In this document: positions 51,400-61,152 of the stretch, in pieces
How positions within the stretch are numbered: the first letter of the stretch is position 1
Layout: each line of letters starts with the position of its first letter
NCBI GenBank assembly: GCA_964589935.1
Contig: CAZPVD010000001.1
Location: 868,001 to 932,000 of the forward strand
Direction: 5' to 3'
Length of the DNA: 64,000 bases
Source of the DNA: VHCN01 sp964589935
GTDB taxonomy: Bacteria; Verrucomicrobiota; Verrucomicrobiia; Limisphaerales; VHCN01
Made by a program: the position numbers and the translations under genes
The notes under the pieces: generated by a model
The model's input: only the letters and a program-made list of their open reading frames with translations
What the model was told of the DNA's origin: nothing
Database searches by the model: none

Positions 51400-53112
51400 T
51401 TAGGTGTATTTGATCACTTCTTCTACCGTCGTTTTTCCGTCAAAAATAGCGCGAAGACCGTCTTCTCGCAGGGTGCTCATGCCCAGTTCGATGGCCTTCT
51501 GCCGCACCACGACCGCGGGGGCGCGCTCGTTGATGAGCGTCCGAATGGCCTCCGTAACGGTCAGCAGCTCGAAGATGCCTTTGCGTCCCTTGTAACCAGT
51601 GTCGTTGCAATCGGCGCAGCCGCGGCCGTAGTAGAACGTCTTGTCGCCGATGTCGAAGGCCGAGAGGTTCAACTGCGTGAGCTGGCTCTCGGTCGGCTCG
51701 AACGGCGCCCGGCATTTGTTGCAGATGGTGCGCACCAGGCGTTGCGCGAGCGCGCCGAGCAATGTCGAGGAAATCAAGAATGGCTCCACACCCATGTCCA
51801 CCATGCGGGTGACAGCGCCCGGCGCGTCATTCGTATGCAGCGTTGTGAGCACAAGGTGGCCGGTGAGTGACGCCTGCACGGCAATCTGCGCTGTCTCAAC
51901 ATCGCGCATTTCCCCCAGCATGATGATGTCGGGATCCTGGCGGAGGAACGCGCGCAACGCCTTCGCAAAGGTCATCCCCTGCGCCTCGTTGACCTGCACC
52001 TGCATCACGCCTTCGAGATCATATTCGACAGGGTCCTCGGCGGTGAGCAGCTTGGAGTCAATCAGGTTGATCTTCTTTAAGGCGGCATAGAGCGTGGTCG
52101 TCTTGCCGGAACCGGTCGGGCCGGTGACGATGCAGATGCCGTTGGGCTGGCTGATGATCTCGACAAGCGGCCCGTAAATCTGCTGCGGCAGACCGATGTT
52201 CTCCAGCTCCAGATTTACCGATGAACGATCCAGCACGCGGAGCACCACGGATTCGCCGAAGCGCGTCGGCAGTGTCGAGACGCGCAAGTCAATGCGCTTG
52301 CCGCCGAGGGTCATTGAAATTCGTCCGTCCTGCGGCAGACGCTTCTCTGATATGTTCAGGTTGGCAAGAATCTTGATGCGCGACGTGACGGGCACACCGA
52401 GGTATTTCGGGGGCGGCGCCATTTCGTAGAGCGCGCCGTCCACGCGGTAGCGGATTTTGAATTCGTCCTCGAACGGCTCGAAGTGAATGTCGCTCGCACG
52501 GTCCTGCACGGCTTGGAACAGCACCAGGTTGACGAAGCGGATGATCGGCGTTTCGTTGGCCATCGCCTCGAGGGCCTGCTCGGTTTCCTGCCCGGTCTGC
52601 GCAAGCTCGACCTCCTTGATCATGTCTTCGCCGCCGCCCAGCTCGTTGAGGATTTCATCGAAACTTTCGGACTGCTCCTGATAGTGCTTGTTGATGGCTG
52701 CAACGATCTGGTTTGGATCCGCGACAACGACGAGGATTTCCTTGCGAACGATAAAGGCTGTCTCGTCAATCTGCGCGGGGTTCATCGGGTCGGCGAACGC
52801 GATCTTGAGCGTGGTGCCGATCAGCTCGATTGGCATGCACTGATACATGCGCGCCGTGGCGGGCGGGACGGACTTGATGACTTCGGGCGGAATGTCCATC
52901 GTGCTCAAGTTCCGCACGACTTCGGTGCCGAGATGGTCGGCCATCATCTGAAGCTGCCCGTCGAGGTCGAGGATGGCGCGCTCGATCAGGATCGCGCTGA
53001 TGGTCTTGCCGGTGCGCGTGTTCTCCTGCGTCACCTCCTCGATCTGGAGGTCGTCAATCAGGCCCGCATCACGAATGAGGGCCAGCAGAGGATCGGTGAC
53101 GTTGGCGGACAT
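51400..53112 (-). CDS. pilB: GspE/PilB-type assembly ATPase
   Basis: The 570-aa ATPase powers pilus or pseudopilus extension. An MshEN-type N-terminal domain (about 1-150, possible c-di-GMP binding) is followed by the ATPase core: Walker A GPTGSGKTTTLYAAL (about 326-340), Asp box, Walker B LRQDPDIIMLGEMRD and the His box LVLTTLHTNDAP. The tetracysteine zinc site is present as CNKCRAPFEP and CADCNDTGYKG. All are complete. It lies 3 bp behind pilT and 13 bp before pilC. Confidence 0.92.
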   Translation of the reverse strand: MSANVTDPLLALIRDAGLIDDLQIEEVTQENTRTGKTISAILIERAILDLDGQLQMMADHLGTEVVRNLSTMDIPPEVIKSVPPATARMYQCMPIELIGTTLKIAFADPMNPAQIDETAFIVRKEILVVVADPNQIVAAINKHYQEQSESFDEILNELGGGEDMIKEVELAQTGQETEQALEAMANETPIIRFVNLVLFQAVQDRASDIHFEPFEDEFKIRYRVDGALYEMAPPPKYLGVPVTSRIKILANLNISEKRLPQDGRISMTLGGKRIDLRVSTLPTRFGESVVLRVLDRSSVNLELENIGLPQQIYGPLVEIISQPNGICIVTGPTGSGKTTTLYAALKKINLIDSKLLTAEDPVEYDLEGVMQVQVNEAQGMTFAKALRAFLRQDPDIIMLGEMRDVETAQIAVQASLTGHLVLTTLHTNDAPGAVTRMVDMGVEPFLISSTLLGALAQRLVRTICNKCRAPFEPTESQLTQLNLSAFDIGDKTFYYGRGCADCNDTGYKGRKGIFELLTVTEAIRTLINERAPAVVVRQKAIELGMSTLREDGLRAIFDGKTTVEEVIKYT

Positions 53113-53114
53113 GG

Positions 53115-54209
53115 TCAGCGTTCAGATGCCTTTTCGGCATCAATTTCCTGGAGCTTCTGCAAGATGGACTGCGCGTCGTTGCAGCGGTTGATGCAATCCT
53201 CGCGCGAAACCCGCCCAGCCTTGTATTTGTCGAGCAGGTTCTGGTCGAGAGTGATCATGCCAAATTTCGCGCCGGTCTGCTGGTCGGACTGGATACGGAA
53301 GGTCTTGTTGTCGCGGATGAGCGCGTTGATGGACGGTGTGTTGATCATGATGTCGTGGATCGCCACGCGTCCCGGTTTGTCGCAAGTGGGCACCAGAATC
53401 TGCGCGACAACTGCCTGCAACACAGTCGAAAGCTGGATGCGAATCGTCTCCTGCTGCTGCATCGGAAAGGCATTCACAATACGATCAATCGTCTTGGCGG
53501 CCGAGTTCGTGTGCAGCGTGCCAAAGACCAAGTGGCCGGTTTCCGCGGCGGTCACGGCGGCCTCGATGGTTTCCAAGTCGCGCAACTCGCCGACGAGAAT
53601 CACGTCCGGGTCCTGACGCAATGCGCGGCGCAACGCCTCGGCAAAACTTGGCACGTCCACATGCACTTCGCGCTGGGTGATCACCGCTTTTTTGTGGTAG
53701 TGATAAAACTCGATCGGATCCTCAACCGTGATGATGTGCGCATCGCTGCGGGTTTCGTTGAGGATGTTGATCATTGAGGCGAGCGTGGTGGACTTGCCGG
53801 AGCCGGTCGGTCCAGTCACGAGGATCATCCCGCGCGGTTTGTGGAGCAGATCATGAACGAGCTGTTTGGAGAGGCCAATCTGATCAATGGTGAGCAGCCT
53901 GCTGGGAATCTGCCGGAGCACCAAGGCAAAGCTCCCGCGCTCCTTGAACACGCTCACGCGGAACCGCGCCAGCTCGCCAAATGCAAAGCCAAAGTCCGCA
54001 CCACCCTTGGTGCGCACAGCATTGATGTGGTCCTCCGACGTGATGCTGTTCATCAACTCCTCCGTGTCCTCGGCTGTGAGCACCGGGCCTTGGATGCGCT
54101 CCAGTTCGCCGTGCGCGCGGATGCATGGCGGGATGCCAACGCGGATGTGCAAGTCCGAGGCGCCTTCGGACACCACCAACTGCAACAGGTCGGACATCGA
54201 GTAGGACAT
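53115..54209 (-). CDS. pilT: PilT-type retraction ATPase
   Basis: The 364-aa protein matches PilT in length. SMSDLLQLVVSEGASDLHIR opens it. Walker A is GPTGSGKS (133-140), and Walker B lies in LRQDPDVILVGELRDLETI. The PilT-type LVFGTLHTNSAAKTIDRIVN segment follows. The C-terminus shows PSINALIRDNKTFRIQSDQQ, the AIRNLIRE-like motif required for retraction. It has no MshEN or zinc domain. A retraction ATPase suggests a dynamic type IV pilus rather than only a T2SS. Confidence 0.93.
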   Translation of the reverse strand: MSYSMSDLLQLVVSEGASDLHIRVGIPPCIRAHGELERIQGPVLTAEDTEELMNSITSEDHINAVRTKGGADFGFAFGELARFRVSVFKERGSFALVLRQIPSRLLTIDQIGLSKQLVHDLLHKPRGMILVTGPTGSGKSTTLASMINILNETRSDAHIITVEDPIEFYHYHKKAVITQREVHVDVPSFAEALRRALRQDPDVILVGELRDLETIEAAVTAAETGHLVFGTLHTNSAAKTIDRIVNAFPMQQQETIRIQLSTVLQAVVAQILVPTCDKPGRVAIHDIMINTPSINALIRDNKTFRIQSDQQTGAKFGMITLDQNLLDKYKAGRVSREDCINRCNDAQSILQKLQEIDAEKASER

Positions 54210-54232
54210 AGAGTGTGTTTGCGAATCGGTTT

Positions 54233-55951
54233 CTAATGATCGGCGGTCGTGGCCCGGATGACTTCGTCGGCGGAGGTCATGCCGGCAATGACTTTGCGGA
54301 TGCCGTCGTCGCGCAGGCTGCGCATGCCCATTTCGAGCGCGCGAGCGCGCAGCACGGAAGACGGCACTTTTTCAAAGATGAGTTTCCGCGCGTGGTCATC
54401 CACGACAAAGATTTCAAAAATGCCGAACCGTCCGCGGTAGCCGGACTTGTTGCAGTTGTCGCAGCCGGCGCCCCTCATGAAGTTGGCGTTCGTGATCTTC
54501 TGCGGATCAAGCCCGAGCGTCTTCATTTCCGCTTCGCTGGGCGCGCCGGACATCATGCACTTTTTGCAAATCTTGCGCACGAGGCGCTGCGCCATCATCG
54601 CGCGCGCGGCGGATGCGACGAGGAACGGCTTGATGCCGATGTCCACGAGACGGGACACGGCGCTGGGCGCGTCGTTGGTGTGCAGCGTGGAGAAAACAAG
54701 GTGGCCGGTGAGCGACGCATTGATGGCAATGGTCGCGGTCTCCATGTCACGAATTTCCCCCAGCATCACCACGTTCGGCGCCTGGCGGAGCATGGCGCGC
54801 AGCGCAAGGGCGAAGGTCAGGCCCACAGCCTCGCTGACCTGCACCTGGTTGATGCCCGCGAGCTGATATTCAACCGGGTCCTCGACCGTGATGATCTTGC
54901 GGTCGGGCCGGTTGATGTAGTTCAGACAGGAATAAAGCGTCGTCGTCTTGCCGGAGCCGGTCGGGCCGGTGACGAGCAGGATGCCGTCGGGCATGCCGAT
55001 GAGCCGCTCGAACGTCTGCTGGTCGTCAGTGAGAAAGCCGAGTTCCGACAGGCCGAGCTTGATGCCCGACTTGTCGAGAATACGCATGACGATGCTTTCG
55101 CCGTGGTTGGTCGGCAGGCAGTTGACGCGCAGGTCAATCGGCTTGTTGTTGATCTGAAGCTGGATGCGTCCGTCCTGCGGGATGCGCTTCTCCGCGATGG
55201 ACATGCCGGACTGGATTTTGAGCCGGCTGATGACGGCGTTTTGGAGACGCTTGGGCGGGCTGTTGACTTCCTGCAAGCAACCGTCAATGCGGTAGCGAAT
55301 GCGCAGGCGCTTCTCCATCGGCTCGATGTGGATGTCAGACGCGCGCGCCTTGAACGCGTCGGCAATGACAGTGTTGACGAGCTTGACGAGGGGCGCGTCT
55401 GAATCAACGTCCTCCTGATCACCCGCAAGGCCGTCGCCCGTGGCGAAGCCCAAGTCAATGTCCCCCTGCGTGAAGTGCGTCAGCATCTCGGCGACCTGAT
55501 CGTCCCCGCTGCCGTAATAGCGGTTGATGGCTTCGCTAATCTGGTCTTCGGGCGCGACGCGATAATCGAAGTGCTCCTTCTTCAGCAGGTGCTGAAGCGT
55601 GTCAATCTTGTCGAGGTCCGACGGGTCGCTCAACGCAATCGTGATGCTCGACTGGTCGGCAAAGACCGGCACCACATTGTATTTCTTCGCGATGTTGCGC
55701 GGGACGGCGGTGATGACATCGTCGTCAAGGCGGAGGTCATTAAGGTCTATGAACTCCGCGCCGAACTGGATCGCACGGGCGCGCGTGACATCGAGCGACG
55801 AGAGGTATTTCTTGGCGACGAGCACGTCCACGACGCCCTCGCCGCGCTCCGAAGCGGCCGATTCCTCGGCCCTCGCCTCTGCCAGTTGCTCATCCGTGAT
55901 GAGCCCCATGTCGGAGAGGATTTCGATCAGATTGTCGTCTTTGACCGGCAC
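54233..55951 (-). CDS. Second GspE/PilB-type assembly ATPase
   Basis: This 572-aa protein is a paralogue of the downstream pilB with the same layout: MshEN-like N-terminus (MPVKDDNLIEILSDMGLI onward), Walker A GPTGSGKTTTLYSCL, Walker B LRQAPNVVMLGEIRD, LVFSTLHTNDAP and the zinc Cys set in CKKCMMSG and CDNCNKSGYRG. It carries a charged segment, GDGLAGDQEDVDSDAPLVKL, before the core. Both ATPases look active. Each may serve a different fibre: one for pili and one for the pseudopilins. It starts the run with pilT, pilB and pilC. Confidence 0.9.
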   Translation of the reverse strand: MPVKDDNLIEILSDMGLITDEQLAEARAEESAASERGEGVVDVLVAKKYLSSLDVTRARAIQFGAEFIDLNDLRLDDDVITAVPRNIAKKYNVVPVFADQSSITIALSDPSDLDKIDTLQHLLKKEHFDYRVAPEDQISEAINRYYGSGDDQVAEMLTHFTQGDIDLGFATGDGLAGDQEDVDSDAPLVKLVNTVIADAFKARASDIHIEPMEKRLRIRYRIDGCLQEVNSPPKRLQNAVISRLKIQSGMSIAEKRIPQDGRIQLQINNKPIDLRVNCLPTNHGESIVMRILDKSGIKLGLSELGFLTDDQQTFERLIGMPDGILLVTGPTGSGKTTTLYSCLNYINRPDRKIITVEDPVEYQLAGINQVQVSEAVGLTFALALRAMLRQAPNVVMLGEIRDMETATIAINASLTGHLVFSTLHTNDAPSAVSRLVDIGIKPFLVASAARAMMAQRLVRKICKKCMMSGAPSEAEMKTLGLDPQKITNANFMRGAGCDNCNKSGYRGRFGIFEIFVVDDHARKLIFEKVPSSVLRARALEMGMRSLRDDGIRKVIAGMTSADEVIRATTADH

Positions 55952-56101
55952 AAGTTTGATTGCCGCGGCGGCTTCACATGGAAGTTCTGCCGAATACTAA
56001 TCAGGTCGAACACAAAGTCAATCCGCCGTGGTTCACGAGGGACAACATAGCACGTTTCTGGAGCGGCGAACCAATACGGAAAAACCATGAAGCCTCGCCG
56101 C

Positions 56102-57424
56102 TCACACCGTCTTGCTCGCGAGGCCAAGCCGCGACTTCATCACATACATGATCGCCTTGACCGCCAGCTCGATGGGCAGGATGGGCTTGGCGATGAGGTC
56201 GTTGCCGCCGCTGATGGCCGAGCGCGCACTGCTCTGGAAATCCGAGAGGCTCGTGACGAACACAACCGGCGTTTTCGCGTGCGCCGGCAGCGCGCGCAGC
56301 TTTACACACAGCTCGTAGCCATTCATGCGCGGCATGTCCACGTCGAGAATGATGAGGTCAGCCGTCGCGCCGGCATTGAGATTATTGTAGGCGGCGAGCG
56401 GGTCGCCGAGGCTCACCGCATGGAGACCCGCCTTTTCCAAACCGGCGACGACGGCCTTGCGTGAAATCGGCTCGTCATCCACGGCGAGCACGCTCGCGCC
56501 CTCGGTCGGATCCTTCTCGGGCGCGCCGAATTTCGCACCGCCTTCGATGATCTGTTCGAGAAAGTCAACCGAGTGCGCGATGGTGCGCAGCGTGGACGGG
56601 TTGACGCTGTTTGGATTTTCATGCAGCTCGTTCAGCAGCGCCTCCTGCGCGCTCGCGAGCCGCGCGAAGCCGGCGAAGCCCGCCACGCCAGCCTGCCGGT
56701 TCAACGCGTGGCTTGTCTGGTAAAGCTCCCACAAAATCCGGCTGCGGTCGGCCAGCCAACGCGTCGTCGTGGCATCGCTCTCGTTGAGCACGAACGCGTG
56801 CAGTCCATGGCGCAGCGAGACGACCGACTGCGCCGCCTCGCGGAGAAAATTTTCGCGCACCTCGCCTTGAAACTGCGTGTCCGCCGGCGTTTCCGGCCGC
56901 GATGGAATTTCAGCAACCGCCTGCGAGGCCGCGGTGATGTCCTTGGGTGTGCGGCGTGAAACGGGTTTGCTTGCGGCTGGTTTGGCCGGACGCGGCTTTT
57001 CCTGAACGTCCGCGGGCTTCGGTTGCGACACGGGCGCGGCGGGCGCGGCGGGCGGCGGAGAATCGAGCAGCGAATGAACCGCGTCCGTAAGCTGCTTCGG
57101 AGTGCAGACCGCCTTGGTGAAACAGAGCGTCGCACCGGCACGGTTCGCTGCCTCGACACGGTCACCGAGATAGGCGTTGGAAAAAACGATAACCGGCAGG
57201 TCCTTTGTCGCGGGCTGTGAGCGGATGAATTTGAGCACTTCTGCGCCGCTGACCTTCGGCAGTTGCATGTCGAGCACGACGAGGTCGGGCAGCGAGGTCT
57301 GGAGAACTTCGAGCGCGATTTCGCCGCTGGCAGCGAGCGCGACCTGCCAGCCCTCCATGCGAAACCGTTTCAGATAGACGTGGCTGACAATCGGGTCGTC
57401 CTCGACAATCAAGATTTGCTTCAT
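56102..57424 (-). CDS. REC-Hpt-REC phosphorelay protein 1
   Basis: The 440-aa protein has a receiver with phospho-Asp D52 (LVVLDMQLPKVSG), a Pro/Ala/Lys-rich linker (about 122-185), an Hpt-like four-helix segment with His H239 in YQTSHALNRQAG, and a second receiver with D361 (LIILDVDMPRMNG) and its Lys in LIAKPILPIEL. A Hpt protein between two receivers could pass phosphate from one to the other. There is no output domain, so it signals by protein contact or phosphate transfer. It is the copy closest to the pilB genes and has the least canonical Hpt motif. Confidence 0.85.
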   Translation of the reverse strand: MKQILIVEDDPIVSHVYLKRFRMEGWQVALAASGEIALEVLQTSLPDLVVLDMQLPKVSGAEVLKFIRSQPATKDLPVIVFSNAYLGDRVEAANRAGATLCFTKAVCTPKQLTDAVHSLLDSPPPAAPAAPVSQPKPADVQEKPRPAKPAASKPVSRRTPKDITAASQAVAEIPSRPETPADTQFQGEVRENFLREAAQSVVSLRHGLHAFVLNESDATTTRWLADRSRILWELYQTSHALNRQAGVAGFAGFARLASAQEALLNELHENPNSVNPSTLRTIAHSVDFLEQIIEGGAKFGAPEKDPTEGASVLAVDDEPISRKAVVAGLEKAGLHAVSLGDPLAAYNNLNAGATADLIILDVDMPRMNGYELCVKLRALPAHAKTPVVFVTSLSDFQSSARSAISGGNDLIAKPILPIELAVKAIMYVMKSRLGLASKTV

Positions 57425-57444
57425 CGCATTCGTTTGTTGCGCGT

Positions 57445-58632
57445 TCAGGCGGACTCGTTTTGCAACTGGCCCTTGTGCACGTGGATGAGCGCCTTGACGG
57501 CCAGCTCAATGAGCAGAAACGGCTTGGCGATGAGGTCGTTTGCGCCGCTCATGATCGAGCGCGCGCGCGTCTGGAAATCATTCAGCACGGTGACAAAAAT
57601 CACCGGCGTCTTCTCGTAACCCGGCTCGTTTCGGAGGCGCGCGCAAAGATCGAAGCCGTCCATGCCCGGCATCTCGATGTCGAGGAAGATCAGGTCGTAG
57701 TGCGTTTTCAAGGCCAGCTCCAAGCCCAGAAATGGATCCGCCATGGCATCGGCTTTCAACCCGGCCTTTTCGAGTCCGGCAACCACGGCACGCCGCGAAG
57801 TCGCCTCGTCGTCCACGACCAGAATTCTTGGTCGCACGGACGTCATCGGCGCGGCGCGGCCCGCCGCGGCGAACAGCGCGCTGAACAAATCCACGGCGGA
57901 CGCCAGCGTGCGGAGCATGGATTGTGTGATATTTTTCGGGTCGTCCAACAGCTCCTCGATCAATGCTTCCAGCGCGCTCGACACGTCGGCGATGCGCTCG
58001 AATCCAGCGATGCCGGCGCTGCCCGTGAGCGTGTGCGTGGTGCGCGCCATCGAGGAGAGCAGCGCAAGCCGGTCCTCAAGCGCGGTCAGGCTCGGGTCCG
58101 TGTCGCCCTTCACGAACTTCATCAGGCTCGCGCGCAGTTCCGCGACGAACGACGTTCCCTGCGCGAGAAACTTTTTTTGAAAGTCGGAAAGGAACGCCGC
58201 CTCGTCGGGCTTGGCCGCCGGCACCGGCGTCGCGCGCGGCGGCGGCAACGGCGGCGTGCTGTGCAGCGCGGCGGCGATGACCTCGATGAGCTGCTTCGCC
58301 GGCGTGAAGGCCTTGGTGAGGCATTTGTTCGCGCCGGCCTTCCACGCCTGGTCCACAAGCGTGCCGAGGTAGGCGTTGGTAAAAACGATGACGGGCACGT
58401 TTTTGAGGTTCGGCGTGGCGCGAATGAACTTGAGCACTTCAATGCCGCTGACCTTGGGCAGTTGCAGGTCGAGCAGGACGAGGTCGGGCGCGCCGCGCCG
58501 CAGCGCCTCAAGGCCAAGCTCGCCATCCGCCGCGACCTCGACGGTGTAGCCGCGCATCGTGAACTGCCGCTCATACACAGTCGTCACGATGGGGTCGTCC
58601 TCGACAATCAGAATTTTGACTGGTGCATCCAT
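57445..58632 (-). CDS. REC-Hpt-REC phosphorelay protein 2
   Basis: I chose ATG at 58632 (MDAPVKILIV), giving 395 aa. The first receiver has D55 in LVLLDLQLPKVSG and a Lys in KCLTKAFTP. The Hpt motif, TTHTLTGSAG with H200, is the most canonical of the three copies. The second receiver has D318 in LIFLDIEMPGMDG and LIAKPFLLIEL. The linker is short. It is 40 bp behind copy 3 and 20 bp before copy 1, so all three are cotranscribed. No DNA-binding or enzyme output domain is present. Confidence 0.86.
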   Translation of the reverse strand: MDAPVKILIVEDDPIVTTVYERQFTMRGYTVEVAADGELGLEALRRGAPDLVLLDLQLPKVSGIEVLKFIRATPNLKNVPVIVFTNAYLGTLVDQAWKAGANKCLTKAFTPAKQLIEVIAAALHSTPPLPPPRATPVPAAKPDEAAFLSDFQKKFLAQGTSFVAELRASLMKFVKGDTDPSLTALEDRLALLSSMARTTHTLTGSAGIAGFERIADVSSALEALIEELLDDPKNITQSMLRTLASAVDLFSALFAAAGRAAPMTSVRPRILVVDDEATSRRAVVAGLEKAGLKADAMADPFLGLELALKTHYDLIFLDIEMPGMDGFDLCARLRNEPGYEKTPVIFVTVLNDFQTRARSIMSGANDLIAKPFLLIELAVKALIHVHKGQLQNESA

Positions 58633-58672
58633 GCGGCGCAGCATTTCGTCTGTCGCACAACTTCCCCGCGTG

Positions 58673-59875
58673 TCACGCGGTCTTCGGCGTCTCCTTCATC
58701 TGGCCCTTGAGAAGGTAAGTGAGCGCCTTGACCGCAAGCTCCATCAGCAGAAACGGTTTGCCAATGAGGTCGTTGCCGCCGCTCAACGTGGACTTGGCGC
58801 GGTTCGTGAAGTCCGTCATCGCCGTGACGAACACGACGGGCGTCTTTGCGTTCATCGGCATCGCGCGCAGCTTCACGCACAGTTCATGGCCGGTCATTCC
58901 CGGCATCTGCACGTCGAGAAAAATGAGATCAAAGCGTTTTTCCGCAATCAGCGCGAGCGCCTGCACCGGGTCCTCGACGCCAATGGAGCTGAGTCCGGCC
59001 TTTTCGAGACCCGCCATGACGGCCTTGCGCGAAATCGGTTCGTCGTCAACCACGAGCACATTGGCCTTGCCGAGTGCAAGCGGCACTTCCTTGCTGCCGG
59101 CGGCGAAAAGCTGCGCGATGAAATCCACCGCGTTGGCAACAGTCCTAAGCGCGGACGAATTGATGCTGCGCGGCCGTTCGTGAAGCTCCTTGAGCAGCGC
59201 CTCGGTCGCGCCCGCGATGGTGCCGATGCGCGTGGCGCCGGCCAGCCCGGCCTTGCCCGCGAGACCGTGAACGATCTGGCACATCTCATCCACAAGCGTG
59301 ACGCGCTGGTTCTGGTAGTTGGCCGCCAGAGGATCAACCTCGATCTTGGTGAGCGTCTGCAAGCGGCCGCGAAGCATCGCGATGGTTTGCGGTCCAGTGG
59401 CAAGAAACGTGGCGCTGATTTCCTTCTCGAACTTGGCCGCTTCATCCTTGGCGGGCTTGGCCAGCGCTGCTCCCGGCGCGGCTGCGGAGTCTTTGCCCGT
59501 TTCGGCGAGAGTGGTGCGCACGACCTCGAGGAGCTGCTTGGGAGTGCAGATGGCCTTGGTGAGGCATTTGTTCGCGCCTGCCTGCCACGCCTGCTGCACC
59601 ATGTTGCCGAGATACGAGTTGGTGAACACAACGACGGGCACGTCCTTTGTCGCCGGCTGGCTGCGGATGAACTTGAGCACTTCGATGCCGTTCATTTTCG
59701 GCATCTGCAAGTCGAGCATCACAAGATCAGGTGTCAATCCCTTGAGTTTTTCCACGGCCACTTCGCCATCCGCCGCCATTTCGACGTTGTAGCCCGCCAG
59801 GAGGAACTGCCGCTCGTAGATGCGCGTGATGACCGCGTCGTCCTCGACAATCAGAATTTTCTTCATCGGATTCAT
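58673..59875 (-). CDS. REC-Hpt-REC phosphorelay protein 3
   Basis: I chose ATG at 59875 (MNPMKKILIV), giving 400 aa; the next ATG at 59866 is equally possible. Receiver 1 has D55 in LVMLDLQMPKMNG, the Hpt segment has H203 in CQIVHGLAGKAG, and receiver 2 has D321 in LIFLDVQMPGMTG with LIGKPFLLMEL. It keeps the same domain order as its two neighbours and differs mainly in the linker, so it arose by tandem duplication. It is the first of the three copies after the kinase gene. Confidence 0.86.
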   Translation of the reverse strand: MNPMKKILIVEDDAVITRIYERQFLLAGYNVEMAADGEVAVEKLKGLTPDLVMLDLQMPKMNGIEVLKFIRSQPATKDVPVVVFTNSYLGNMVQQAWQAGANKCLTKAICTPKQLLEVVRTTLAETGKDSAAAPGAALAKPAKDEAAKFEKEISATFLATGPQTIAMLRGRLQTLTKIEVDPLAANYQNQRVTLVDEMCQIVHGLAGKAGLAGATRIGTIAGATEALLKELHERPRSINSSALRTVANAVDFIAQLFAAGSKEVPLALGKANVLVVDDEPISRKAVMAGLEKAGLSSIGVEDPVQALALIAEKRFDLIFLDVQMPGMTGHELCVKLRAMPMNAKTPVVFVTAMTDFTNRAKSTLSGGNDLIGKPFLLMELAVKALTYLLKGQMKETPKTA

Positions 59876-60036
59876 GCGGCGTCGGAAAAAACTCTCGCGA
59901 ACAGGCGCGGACCCGCCTGCGTCGCGCGGAAGGCCACCCACACGGCATCACGTGAAGGAAGCAGGCGTTCGGGCTTGAGCACGCCGGATTATTGCGCAGC
60001 ATCTCGCGCTCGGCAAGCGTCATGCACTCCGCGCCG

Positions 60037-61152
60037 CTAATGGTCCGCCGCGTGGAGCCGGATTTCGATTCGCGTGCCGCTCCGCCCGTCGCTGACGATC
60101 TTCAGCGTGCCGTCGTGCAGCTCGGTCAGCCGCTTGGCGATGATGAGGCCAAGTCCGCTGCCCTGCTGCTCATGAATCTTCCGCTCGAACTGCGAGTAGG
60201 CGCTCACTTGCGCGACGTGATCGGACTTGAAGCCCCGGCCCTGGTCGGCGACCGACAGCCTGAATTCACCGCCGACCGTCGCGGCGTCCACAGTCACGGG
60301 CGTGCCGGGCGGCGAGAATTTGAAGGCATTGTCCACGAGTTCCTCGACGATCTTTCCGAGAAGCTCCGCGGAAATCGCCGCCCTCACGTCCGCGAGGGCT
60401 ATCTTCAAGTCCGCGGCGCGCTTGAATTGCTCGGCCTTGTGCTTTGCCGTCTCAATGATCACCGCGCGCGCCTCCGTCGCAGACCGGGACTGCGCGACGT
60501 GCAATTGCCGCACCTCGGCGCCGAGCATTTCAATCTGCGAATAAAGCAGGAAGTTCTGGATCATCCGCTGCAACCGCTGGCCGGACATGATGATGTTCTG
60601 CCCCATCTCGGTCAGCTCGGCGGGCGTGAGCGAATCCGCGCACGTCGAGATGATTTCACCGAAGCCGAGGATGCCGACGAGCGGCGTGTTCAGCTCGTGC
60701 GGGAGCATGAGGCTCAGGTTCGCGCGCAGCTCGCTCAACTTCGACTCGGCCTGCGTCCGCACGGCGTCCATCTTCTTGAGCCGCGCTTCCACGGTCGCCA
60801 GCAGCGTCTCCATCGTGAAGGGTTTGGGCAGGTAATCGTCCGCGCCACTCTCCATGCCGCGCCGCAGGCTCATGTCGTCGGAATCCCCCGTCATCAAAAT
60901 AAACGGGATCGCCGCCGTCTCGGGCTCCTTGCGGAGCGCGTCGAGCAATTCCCATCCGCTCATGTTCCCCATGTGGATGTCGCTGATGATGATGTCGGGC
61001 TTTTGCTCCCGCGCGATCTTCAACCCGGTCAGGCCGTCGTCGGCGTCCAGCGCATCGTGGCCCTTCGTGCGCAACACCATCTTCATGGTCTGGCGCAAGC
61101 CGGGATCATCATCTACGATCAAAATTCTCCGCTTCAATGGCGGGGTGCTCAT
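60037..61152 (-). CDS. Soluble REC-histidine kinase
   Basis: I chose ATG at 61152 (MSTPPLKRRI), giving 371 aa. A receiver comes first, with D58 in IIISDIHMGNMSG, then a HisKA-type dimerisation helix with phospho-His H152 in LMLPHELNTPLVGILG, and a HATPase_c domain with N-box LVDNAFKFSPPG, G1 VADQGRGF and G2 GSGLGLIIAKRL. It has no membrane segment or PAS domain, so the receiver is its only visible input. It is the likely phosphate source for the three REC-Hpt-REC proteins that follow. There is a 161-bp gap to copy 3 with no other feature seen. Confidence 0.9.
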   Translation of the reverse strand: MSTPPLKRRILIVDDDPGLRQTMKMVLRTKGHDALDADDGLTGLKIAREQKPDIIISDIHMGNMSGWELLDALRKEPETAAIPFILMTGDSDDMSLRRGMESGADDYLPKPFTMETLLATVEARLKKMDAVRTQAESKLSELRANLSLMLPHELNTPLVGILGFGEIISTCADSLTPAELTEMGQNIIMSGQRLQRMIQNFLLYSQIEMLGAEVRQLHVAQSRSATEARAVIIETAKHKAEQFKRAADLKIALADVRAAISAELLGKIVEELVDNAFKFSPPGTPVTVDAATVGGEFRLSVADQGRGFKSDHVAQVSAYSQFERKIHEQQGSGLGLIIAKRLTELHDGTLKIVSDGRSGTRIEIRLHAADH

